A program made the position numbers and the translations under genes. A stretch of DNA of 64,000 bases, taken from positions 2,294,001 through 2,358,000 of the forward strand of contig OY723244.1 in assembly GCA_963210315.1 (NCBI GenBank), written 5' to 3'. This DNA comes from Rhynchopus euleeides (lineage: Eukaryota; Euglenozoa; Diplonemea; Diplonemida; Diplonemidae). Numbering within the stretch: the stretch's first letter is position 1; every line of letters begins with the position of its first letter. This document shows positions 1-9,910 of this stretch, one piece after another. The notes beneath the pieces were generated by a model, which saw only the letters and a program-made list of their open reading frames with translations, was not told where the DNA came from and searched no databases.

Positions 1-36
1 ACGCGGCGCCCCACCTTTCTTTTGATTCTTTTTTTT

Positions 37-222
37 AAGCACACTCGTGTGAGCGGAAAGCGCCCCACCACAGCTGCAACCAAACGTGCTCTATACACTA
101 ACCCCACCCTTCATCAGGCTCAGGGTGTGATCAGTTCAGGGTTTTGTGTGTAGAAGCGTCAACGCAACAAACAAAAGGAAATTCATCAGAGCGGTTGTAG
201 CTGTGAAGTGATAGGGCGCTTT
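37..222 (+). repeat. R3 small-RNA-like repeat, full copy
   Basis: It starts after a T-run with a short hairpin (CACAC-TC-GTGTG), has the shared core TAGAAGCGTCAACGCA in the middle (about 160-175) and ends in GGGCGCTTT. Near-identical copies lie at 33779-33964 and 43268-43453; one is split by a retroelement at 38857-38986 plus 43191-43265, and a diverged copy is at 20817-21000. The defined ends and terminal Ts suggest a pol III type unit or SINE, but this is inference. Confidence 0.75.
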
Positions 223-284
223 GCACACACGTAGTGTGATTGGAACCAGACGGCGCCGCACCCACGACTCATTTGCCCTTTTTT

Positions 285-460
285 AAGCACATGCATGATG
301 CGCAAAAGTGGAGGAGTGCTTCCGACGACCTGCTTCTTTTCTGTGTGTCTTGCAAAATCGTGTTCACCTGTGCTCCACACCCACATCAAAGCAGCAGGCT
401 CTAGGGTGGTGGAAGCGTCAACGCATCATTCAAGAAGAAGGAAGCACGGTCGCTACGATT
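285..460 (+). repeat. R2 small-RNA-like repeat, full copy
   Basis: It starts AAGCACATGCATGATGCG, carries the core GGTGGAAGCGTCAACGCATCATT near 405-430 and ends GGTCGCTACGATTTT. The same unit occurs at 12328-12473 plus 13507-13543 (split by piggyBac), and as shorter reverse-strand pieces at 52050-52100 and 62421-62479. Confidence 0.7.
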
Positions 461-2215
461 TTCACACACAACAAGAAGCTTGTCACAGTGAAAAAGATAG
501 TTGGCAGCGCTTTGGGTGACAAACACAATCTACCTTGCCTTGTTGCTGTGACTGTGCGCACATTCACACCATCCTTCATCAGGCAAAACACGCCAGGTTT
601 GTTCACCCGGTTTGGCGCACAAACAACGCCTGATCTTTTTCCTTTTGTGTTCGTTTCACTAACGTATCAGCCAGTGCGCCCCGCGTGGGTTCGTCTGGGG
701 CAGCGTTCAGCGAAAAAAGAGAGATTGCTGTCTGGCTTCCGTTCATGTTTCCCTGTAGCGAGTGAGTGAATCAAACAGAAGGGAGGGTATTTTCTCTGAT
801 CGAGATTGCGGAATCGTTCAAGAAGTATTATTCCCATTGGCTAAAGTCACAGTGTCTTGAAGTGCCCTGAATGTGGTGTGATGGTCTGCAATGCCAACGC
901 AACACCTTGTGGCAAGGAGGGCAGTCGCAGCGTGGGGACGGCACCCTGTCCTGTCGAAAAGCACATCGCATGCCCCGGTGTTGCAGTCGACACCACGCCT
1001 GCCCGACCGCTCCTCTCCTCTGCATTCATCCGTGATGCCAGCTGGCACGACGTGTGCAGCAGCACAGCGGCACACGCAGAGGCGGGATGCCGGGACGACC
1101 ACGGCAGTGTCAGATCAGTGCTCGCTCTGTGTCACCTGCACTCACAAGATATCCCGAAACTAGCCCCTTCAGGCTGCGAACAGCAAATCGTTTGAAACAG
1201 ATTTGGGGCGTGTGTTGGGTAGCATCGGAGAATGTTGTGTGTCGCTCGTTGTGACCTGCACTGAAAACATGACAAACGTGTGGTGCCCGCGTCACCCACC
1301 CCTCCCCCCTCCCCCCCGGCGCCATACCCCCAGGCTGGTCGCTAGCCATCATTCATCACTCCACTCATTCTGGGTTTCCCCCCCCCTAGATATTTCATCA
1401 TCCCACCATCATTCCACCATCGGGGCCTGCGCCGTAAGGCAGGCCCCCGGTGGGATGAAATACACACTACCACCTCATTCACCCACCATTCCCACTCCGG
1501 TAGCCTCAGGAGGACCCAGCCAACTCACAGTATCTGTCGCCACATTGAACAGACGTTCACTACCGTGGCCTCCGGCGGCTGGGGGGCTCTGCCCCCCAGA
1601 CCCCCCTGTGGACCATGTAGCGTGTGCCCGTCGAGTAACCAAGTCCTTGCGCTTCGACGGCCGTGGCACATCAGGGGGTAGCATCGAATCATGGTCCCGA
1701 ATTTAGGGGACCCGAAAGTCATTTTTTGGTTTCCTCCGGCACCCGAGGATGGCGCGAGCGGAGAGGAACCGCGGAAGGAACCCAGCGCCTCACACCGCGC
1801 CCACCTAGTGGTCCACCGACGGGAAAGTTAAGTAACAACACGAGCGCGCGCGAGAAAAATTGACCCCTAGCGTTTTCCCCCCTGATCCCCCAACACAGGA
1901 GGGTCAGCCCACCGAATCTCCAAAATCGAAAAAGTTAGCGACAGGCCTGGATCGTGGGCGCGCGATCGCGTACGAACCACATTTTACTGCATGCATGGCC
2001 ACCACTTCCACCCCCCCCCCCCCTCCCCCCACGACTGACCATGCATCATCCCACGAGATCTCGGAATCCAGAAACTTAGCGACCAGCCTGTTTCTGATGC
2101 CTTCCCCTGTCCCCTTCCCCCCTCCCCGACTGCCACCCCACACACACACCCGACAGAGCCCGTCCCCTCTCACCCCCCCTCGCTGTGACACCCAGACCCT
2201 CGACGTGCCGCCACT
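461..2215. other. Upstream stretch with no recognised gene
   Basis: Several short open frames overlap on both strands here, but none shows a family motif or convincing codon use. From about 1300 onward it is rich in C-tracts and CAC/CACAC runs, as expected for the 5' flank of the gene starting at 2216. Confidence 0.5.
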
Positions 2216-5200
2216 ATGGGCCAGCTGTGCTGCTGCGGGGAGGCGGAGCGCGAGAACGGCGATGTGCTGCTGAACGAGCGCCTCCTCGGCCTTGGTGAAG
2301 AGCCTGCGAATCCGGGCACCGAGCAGGACAAGGATGCGATGCGTAAGGCGAAGAAGCGGAAGCGCCGCTTCGACAAGCTGCAGCTACTGCAGCACGCGCT
2401 GGAGGCGGGCGCGCTGGATGAGGCAGACTACCAGAAAGCGCTGCGGCGCCTGCACAGCGTGACTGGTGAGGACGCCACTAACCCCGAGCTGAAGGCGACC
2501 CTGCCCGAGAGCCTCGACTGGTTCACAGCCCTCCTCGAGGTTCTGTGGCCCAGCATCCGGAAATACGGCGAGAAGGTTGTCTTTGAGATGGTCCAGCCGC
2601 TGATCCAGCGCGCCCTGCAAGGCACGCCCATCTCCTGCGAGCTCCTGGAGTTCGACCTCGGCAGTGCATCGCCCGCCTTCGGCCCCATGGGTGCCCGCAA
2701 GGTTGAGGGTCTCGACGGCGCTCCCGACGGTGGTGTCGAGCTGAGCCTGGGCATCAACTACACCAGCAACCTCAAGGTGAAGCTGTCCACCACGGCCGGA
2801 AATGTGGGGGTGCAGAACGTCCGGTTCACGGGGGTCCTGTTCATCTGGTTCCGCCCGTTCATCGACGACGCCCCGATTGTGGGCGGTGTGGAGGTTGCGT
2901 TTGTCAACCCGCCGCAGGTGGACATCGACTTCACGGGTGTGATCGGCGGGTCGGTCGAGGCTCTGGGGCTGTGCGGCACGATCCGGAGTGTCATCGACAG
3001 CAGTCTGGCTGCGGCGGTGGTGGTTCCAAACTTCATCTCCGTGCCGCTGCACCCGAGTGTCAACGTCGCGAAGCTGCGCTGCCCGCAGCCGGAGGGGATC
3101 GTGCGCATCAAGGTCCTGTCGGCGACCAACCTGCCTGCGGCAGACCTGGGCGGAGGTGTGGACCCTTTCGTCAAGTTGCGTGTCGGCGCGCAGACCTTCC
3201 AGACCAAGGTGGTGAAGAACGACAGCTGCCCGAAGTGGGACGAGACGTTCGAGTTCCTCGTGTACAACAAGGAGCAGCTGCTGGTGGTGGATGTGTACGA
3301 CTCGGATGTCATCAAGTCGGCCCTCGTCAAGATGGACAACGACCTTGTCGCGAGGTGTGTTCATCCCCCCCTTTTCTATGAAGGTTCACGTGAGATGCAG
3401 ATGGCACGGCTCGGCAAATCGGTGAAAAATGGGGCGCTTTTTCACAGCACCCTTGCACGGCGCGTGGGTGAACAAAAAATCAACCTTGGCTTGCTTGTCG
3501 GGGGGAGGTTGTGGGGGTTCGCTTCAACTGGTTTGCGCGTTGTATTTGCCCCCCTTCCACACCACCACCCACCACCACAGCGCGCACTACCTGCCCATCA
3601 GCCGCCTCGCCAAGCGCGGGTTCGCAGAGGTCCCCCTGACGAAGGACGGGCAGCCCCTCATCGGGGAGGACGCCGACGGCGACGACGCGCCCCCCTGCTC
3701 CCTCCAGCTGGAGGTCGAATGGGTGGAGATCCGCGACTCCGACCTCGCCACGGGCGACCGCCTCGTCTCGGTGCACATCGGGGAGGCGTCCGGCCTGCCT
3801 CAGAGCCTCCTCGACTGCAGCCCGCTCGCCGTGAGGGCGACGGTCGACGGCACGGAGCTCGCCACCGCGCCCGCCGTCGCCAAGCCGGGGTCCGCGACGG
3901 ATGGCGATGCACTCCTCAACCTCCTCCGCAAGGCGGAGGGCAAGACGCATGCCGAGCTCGCAGCGCTCGCAGGGCTTCTCGACGAGAAGCTTGTCGCTGC
4001 CGCCCTCGAGAAGGACAGCCACGGGCTGTGGCTGCTCGCCTCCGACGACTCCGACGCAGCGTGGTGGAAGAAGCAGGCCTACGTTGCAAACTACGGCGGG
4101 TTCCCCGACCCGAAGCACGCTGAGGAGGACGAGCGCATCACATGGGCCTCTGCCGAAGAGGAGTCACGCCTCCCCATCGCCAGCAAGGAGGACCTCGAGG
4201 CGCGTGCCGCACACTACAAGCGGTGCTACGACCTGCAGGCCTGGCACGCCTCCGCCGCCGCCGACATGCAGAAGCTGAAGTGCTGCACCCGGCCCTACTT
4301 CGAGCAGGTCCTCCACATCAAGGCGCGCAGGACAGAGTCTGTGCTCCTCGAGATCCTCGACAAAAGCGGGTCCCCCCTCGGCAGCACCACCCTCCAGGTC
4401 TCCGACAACGCGACAGGCGACGAGGCTGACCTGAAGGGGACCTTCCCCATCGCGCTGGAAGACGGTGTGGAGGCGAGCCTCTCTGTGTCTGTGACTGTCA
4501 AATCGCTGCGCGTTGCGACCACGCTCCCCGACAACTGGGGCCTCCCTGGGGACGAGGTGGACGCGCCTGGGCAGAACGCGCCCCAGGATTGGTGGAGGGG
4601 TGACCTCTACCTCGACGACTGGAAGGAGCAGGGCGGGAAGTGGCGACAGGCTGATCCCCAGAGGGGTGACGGCACCCCCGCTACTGAGGAGCAGCTGGCG
4701 GCGCGCGAGGCGTACTACCGTGAGACGGAGGAGCGCCTCGCGGGGGACCCGGAGTTTAAGAGGGACCACCTCCTCACGCTGTGCCTCCGGTATGGCGCCC
4801 TGACCTGGGGTGACTTCGACATCATCAAGGCGAAGCTGCTGGGGCAGCCCCTCCCTGACACGACAACCGCGGAGACGCTCGACTGGGTAAACCTCCTCAT
4901 CTCCTCCATGTGGCCCAACATCAAGGTTTTCGTGGAGAAGACGGTGCACGACACGGTGGAGCCCCTCGTATCGAAGACTGCCCGCAAGATCGGCGCCTCC
5001 ATCAGCGGCGTGGATCTGGATGTGAAGATCCCCAAGGCTGACATCGGGACAAAACCCCTGTCCTGCAACACCATCCAGGTCGAGAAGATCAGGAAGGAGA
5101 TGGGATGGGGTGGTTGCTACGAAGGGTGCGTTATCACCCTCCACAATGTCTCCTTCGTGTCGGACATCGATGTCGCCGTCAAGGTCATCGCTGCAACCCG

Positions 5201-6773
5201 CCTGGGGACCACCACCATCAACGCCGGGGTGAAGGATGTCGAGGCCCGCATGACTGTCAAGATCTTCATGAAGCCGATGCTTGCGGACATCCCTCTTGTC
5301 GGTGCACTGCAGGTCACCCTGCCGAACCCGCCCGACCTCTTCCTCGACTTCACGGGGCTGACCGACAAGCTCGTCGACAAGATCCCCGGGATGAACACAC
5401 TCGTCACCTCCACCGTTGTCGACGGTGTTGCCTCCGCTCTCTGCGTCCCCAACTTCCTGGTCGTCCCCCTCGCACCGCACCTCATCAAGCCTGTGGAGCT
5501 CGCCTACCCGGCCCCCATCGGGGTCTTGGAGCTGGTGGTGCAACGCGCGGCTGACCTCGAGGCGGGTGACACCAGCATCACCGGCGCGAAGTCCTCCGAC
5601 TCCTTCGTGAAGCTCCGCGTGGGTTCCAACGCGCCTGTGAAGACCGGCGTTGTCACCTCCCTCAACCCCACCTGGGGCCCGGCGATGCCGGACTCCACAA
5701 AATTCTTCGTCATCCACGACCTGGATCAGAACGTCGAGATGGAGGTGTTTGACGCGGATGGCCTCCTCCGCGGCGCCGACGACTCCCTCGGGGCTGTGCT
5801 GTCCAAAGAGACTGTGCTGGGGGGCGGGATTGACCTGATCCGTTCGGGCGCCCCGGTTCGTGCCCTTCTCCGCCAGGCTCCCGAGGCGACCCTAGAGCTC
5901 TCCAGGAAGCGGAAGGACAAGACCTGCAGCACATCCATCCACAAGGTCTACGAGGCGGTGCACGTCATCGGGGAGAGCGGGAAGGTCAGCACCCTCACAG
6001 TCTCGCCCCGCCTCCTCCGCACCGCAGCGCAGCACCGCGCCGCAGGGGGTGAGGCCGACACAACAGAGCTGCCGGAGATGCACATCATCTCCTTCCGCCT
6101 CGATGAGATCACGGGCATCCCGCACCGCTCTGTCCTCGAGAGCAAGGGCCCTGTGAGCGTGCGGCTGACTGTGGGGCCTGAGTCGGACGCGCCTGTGCAC
6201 CTCTTGAGCAAGGCGGGTGGGCCGAAGCCCGGTGGCCTGGAGGGCGAGGCTCTGTGGCAGGCGATGACGAAGCTGCTTGCTGAGGGGGAGGCGCTGCAGA
6301 ACATCTGCCAGATCCTGGACATCGAGAAGGGGCTTGTGGACCGGGCCGTGAAGGAGAAGCTGGTGGACCTGGCGTACGAGGAGGAGCGTGTCGACTTCTG
6401 GTGCCAGGATGCTCTCGCGGGTATCGCGCAGAACAAGGCCATCCAGAACCCGCAGTTCATGCAGGGGCTCCACGGGTCGGTCCCCGCCTCCCTCGCGATC
6501 CCCCAGCCCCTCACCAGGCCCGGCGGCGCCGGAGCCTCCTCATTCCCGATCCGCATCGCCGTCGTTGCGGCGGACGAGCAGGAGCTTGCCTCGGCGGACC
6601 TGATGTGCCCCGCCTTCTCGGGCGTCGTCTCCGGGCCCTTCCCCATCGACGTGACGATGAAGGAGAGCAAGGGGCTGTTCGGGTTCGGCAAGAAGAAGGA
6701 GATCTACTCCGGGGTGTGGACGGTGCACGGGAGTGTCAGCATGTCGGCGCTCTACCCTGCGAAGGCCCAGTAG
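2216..6773 (+). CDS. Tandem SMP-C2 lipid-transfer/membrane-contact protein
   Basis: Exons 2216-3354 and 3581-6773 join in phase (AG|C, giving Ser) across a 226-bp GT-AG intron and give 1443 residues. The N-terminus MGQLCCCG has Gly2 and three Cys, a classic myristoylation/palmitoylation signal. An SMP-like lipid-binding region (about residues 98-290, starting SLDWF) is followed by a C2 domain (about 297-390; PAADLGGGVDPFVKL and VYDSD supply candidate Ca2+ aspartates). The arrangement repeats: SMP-like from about 812 (TLDWVNLL) and C2 from about 1025. Helical stretches before each SMP (GALDEADYQKALRRL and GALTWGDFDIIKAKLL) and after each C2 also match, so about 700 residues look duplicated. 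SMP-C2 proteins of the extended synaptotagmin/tricalbin type move lipid at ER-plasma membrane contacts. Here the usual N-terminal membrane hairpin is replaced by the lipid anchor. The domain call is by eye; a different C2 family is possible. Confidence 0.78.
3355..3580 (+). other. Intron of the SMP-C2 gene
   Basis: The donor is GAG|GTGTGTTC and the acceptor CCACCACAG|CGCGCAC. The C2 domain frame ends in unrelated residues if the intron is read through, and the downstream frame has no ATG at the exon edge, so splicing is needed to continue the protein. Confidence 0.8.
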
Positions 6774-7463
6774 TATCTAGGGGGCGGAATGGGGAGAGGG
6801 GTGGTGGGTGGTTGGGTGGGGATGCATCACGTCATCTCTTGCCCCTGGTCCGAGAGGTGCCCAGGGCCCTACGTTTGATTGCGTGTTCTACGGATTTGCC
6901 CTCAATCCTTGGGTGGGGTTGTGTCGTGTTCGGGTGTGTGTGTGGGGAGATCGGAGATGTGTGTGAGCATCAGAGTCCTCTCGGTGCGGTTCAGATTATG
7001 CTGGACAGGAAGAGGTGTTGTGGGGGGAGGGGGTGAGGGAGGGTGGGGTATGTATGGCATGCGTGTGTGTTGTTAGTTACTGCCGATACCATTTGCACCC
7101 CAGCCCGGATGGCAAAGCTGTGTATCTCCTGTTTCTGGGTGCTGTGTGTGATGCGTTTTTGATCCCTTTTTCGCTCCACGTTGTGCGAAACCTGTGAGAA
7201 CGGCGTGGCGGGCGGGGGGGGATGTCAAATCGAGCAACGAAGGAGATTTCTGACACACGCTAAGTGTTCAAAGACCACCACACAAACCTGCGACAGGCCA
7301 ACGTTATGTCAACATTCGTGCTCGCACCACTTTTCCCTTTTGTCATCACACTCAGTACGCCGAAAACAGGCTACCTGCAGGCCGTTTATTTGGCTGGATT
7401 TCAACGAAAAAAATGACGCTTCTTTCCGGAGATTCGCGAGCACAATTCAGTTGTTCAATCATT
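6774..7463. other. Intergenic stretch
   Basis: This is the 3' flank of the SMP-C2 gene, rich in GT and G runs. I see no gene or recognised repeat. Confidence 0.5.
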
Positions 7464-7563
7464 GGAGGTCTTCGCTGGTCGTTATTATTCTTCAGCCTTC
7501 GTCAGTTTTCAGCCACTTCAACAGGAAATGCACCGTGACGATCACCCCGCAGCGAAGACCCCC
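7464..7563. mobile_element. MITE-like element, GGGGTCTTCGCT family
   Basis: About 100 bp bounded by inverted ends GAGGTCTTCGCT and AGCGAAGACCCC, with CATTG on both outer sides as a possible short target duplication. Related copies are at 62029-62141 and parts at 23446-23586 and 48388-48440. Confidence 0.6.
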
Positions 7564-7572
7564 ATTGTCTGG

Positions 7573-7684
7573 GATTTATTTACTGGGCGAGGGCCTCCTG
7601 CTCTGTGTCAAAACAGTGTCAGCTTTGTCTCCTTTGTTGTGAGGCGGCTCACTTTTCTGCACTTCCGAGCGAAAGGCCCCCCTT
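7573..7684. mobile_element. MITE-like element, GGGCCTTCGCT family
   Basis: It begins GAGGGCCTCCTGCTCTGTG, has an inner GTGAGGCGGCTCACTTTTCTGC and ends GAGCGAAAGGCCCCC. The ends are inverted copies of each other. The same layout occurs at 8808-8890, 48498-48683, 60948-61061 and 61252-61332. Confidence 0.55.
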
Positions 7685-8807
7685 TCCCCCCTCACTGAGT
7701 CACTCCGTTTTATCCCCCCCCCCCCATCAACTGGAGGTGAAACCTCATGCAATGAAGGGGCGAGAACTGGAACAACATAGCCTGGATCAGCACACACACA
7801 CACACACCCCTGCATCAGGTGCAAATCACACGGTGCCCTGCTGCAAATTCAAGAATATACCCATATCATCAAAGGTGTAGGCCACCTGAACCCACCCCAT
7901 GTGTACCAGCCACCGCTCTCCATTGCTGATCCTTTGCACGAGCCCCAGTTGTCCTGCCCCCCGCTATTGTTTTCAGCGCACGAAGGGATAGTGCCCCCAA
8001 TACCCACACCCCACCAGCTTTTTGTTGACGGCACGGCGCAGCTCCAGGGAGTTGGGGGTCCCCCAACATCTCTGTACCGCTGCCCTGCCCCAGGCAGCGG
8101 CTTTGCAGCCCCCTTGCCTTTTTATCGACCCGCGTGTGCTGTGTCTGCTGTGTGATTTTTTTTGTTCCTTTCTTTTCGTTGCGTCTGCTTCCTCTGCTTT
8201 TTTTAACCTCCTTCAAGGCAAGCGCCTTGCCTTGAAGGAGGTTAGCGCTTGCTTCTCGATTCCAGGATTCTTTATAAGAGGATGGCCCAGCATTGGGGTC
8301 GAGGCTGCAGTGTGTTTTTGCCAGCCCTCCCCCTGTGTGTGTGGGGCCAGGCCCTCCTGGATCGGTACCGCGTTCATCATCGCCCCCCCCCCCCCCCCCC
8401 CACTTTTCATGCATGTTACCCAGCCCCCTCCCCCACACACCCCAACCCATGCATGATCCTACCAACGAACACTCCCTCCCTATCCCCGTCCCCAGTCACA
8501 ATAGCATCATGCGTTGCTTGCCCAGGCCTGAGAGGGGGTCTTCTAGACGGCGGTGGCGTGGGCATTCTGGCGCATTTTCTCCTGTTCAACAGTTGTTTTG
8601 CAGGGGGGGAAAGCCGTCGAATTTATTCTGTCGGATATGCTTCTGAGCTGCCGTTGGCCCATCCTTCGTAATGAAGGCCGCCCCCGGGTTTCGGGTTTCA
8701 TTTTTTTCTTTGATCGGATTTGGGTTATTTTACTGTCTCTGTCCCCCCTCCCTCCCCCTCACACACGTTCGTATCTTTATGCTGTAAAGACAAGGCGAAA
8801 TGGCGCC
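7685..8807. other. Intergenic stretch with a perfect hairpin
   Basis: No gene is recognised; poly-C and CA runs are common. At 8205-8243 an 18-bp perfect stem (half-site AACCTCCTTCAAGGCAAG) has a 3-base loop. Confidence 0.5.
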
Positions 8808-8890
8808 TTTGCTCTGGGCCAAACTGCGTCAGTTCCGTCTCCTGTTTTGTGAGGCGGCTCACTGTTCTGCGTTACTGAGCGAAGGCCCCC
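8808..8890. mobile_element. MITE-like element, GGGCCTTCGCT family
   Basis: It carries the inner GTGAGGCGGCTCACTGTTCTGC and the end ACTGAGCGAAGGCCCCC shared with the copies at 7573-7684 and 48498-48683. Confidence 0.5.
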
Positions 8891-9016
8891 GAAAAAGAAC
8901 AAGAAGAACAGTCGCAGCTGGGCAGCTCCGTCCGTGTGACATGTGTGGCTGCACTGCCACACGATGAGAATTCAGAATAAGCCCCCGAACCCACAGGACG
9001 CACGGCAGACCTCTTT

Positions 9017-9097
9017 TTTGGTGGAAGCGATCAATGCAAAAAGAAATACCATCTGCAAGCAAGACTCGGGAGACTGCTGCTGTATTTTTCAAACACA
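9017..9097 (+). repeat. R4 small-RNA-like repeat, 3' part, diverged
   Basis: It starts at GGTGGAAGCGATCAATGCA and ends CTGCTGCTGTATTTTT. It matches the copies at 33286-33346 and 33683-33746 except for a diverged middle. Confidence 0.6.
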
Positions 9098-9910
9098 GGG
9101 GGGTTGGGATCTTTCCCTCCCCCTCCCACCCAACGTGCAAAACAAGAGTACGGAATTCGAAAAAGAAGCCACGCTTGGCAAAGGGGGGCTGTTTGTTCTT
9201 CCAAAAGAACACACATCCCACTTGAAGGCAGACAAAAGCGAGTTGTGCCTCACAGCATGTCAAGAGAAGGGGGGGGGGGTGGGGGGGATGACATCATGTG
9301 GACTATTCTCTCGCAGCAATTCCTCAGCCAACATTATGGAATTTGGTCGGATCGTTGCCCCCCTCCCCTTCAGGCATCGCAGTGCCTCCCTGCAGGAAGC
9401 GGGGGGTGGCAAAAAACGGACATATCAGGCCTTCCTCGGCTGTTGATGGCAGTGTCGATGGAAATAACATATCAGGCCACCCTTGTCGATTGTATATTTT
9501 ATTGTCTCTTGTGGCGTGACCCACAAGAGGGCAGTCGGGGTGGGGGTCGGGGGGGGGGGGGGTGGGGTACAGCAGCGTGTTGTACATTCTTGGGCAGACG
9601 TTGCCCCGGCTTGGGGTTTTCTTGAAAATCCCCCGAGCTATGTCTGGCTGTCGCTAAGGCCCCCCAACGACATGACAATATATCGCCTGGAGCATCTGGG
9701 GTTAGGAGTATGATGTTGATGATGATGGCCCAGGCAGATGTTGCCCCGTTCAAGCTGCAGGGAGCGAGACAGCCAGAAGGGTGAGAAGTCACTGCCCTGC
9801 CCCTGCACTTCCCTCGTTTGTGTGTGTTTTGCACAACACTCCCACGCCCACATCGTGGTTGCACCGCCCCGTGACATCCCACACAGACACAGACACAGGC
9901 AACACCAAGC
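9098..9910. other. Intergenic stretch upstream of the DUF4116 gene
   Basis: G-runs and CACACA tracts are seen. The last 60 bases are a CA-rich tract with AG dinucleotides just before the ATG at 9911, which would suit a splice acceptor. No gene is recognised. Confidence 0.45.

Noticed and set aside
1203..1706. 167-codon frame upstream of the SMP-C2 gene
   Set aside because: It is dominated by Pro/His from C-tracts, overlaps frames on both strands and has no recognisable domain.
2384..3364. Long minus-strand frame opposite the SMP-C2 gene (326 codons); likewise 4164-5717
   Set aside because: They are shadows of a GC-rich coding strand; composition (many His, Arg, Asp, Val) and lack of motifs show they are not genes.
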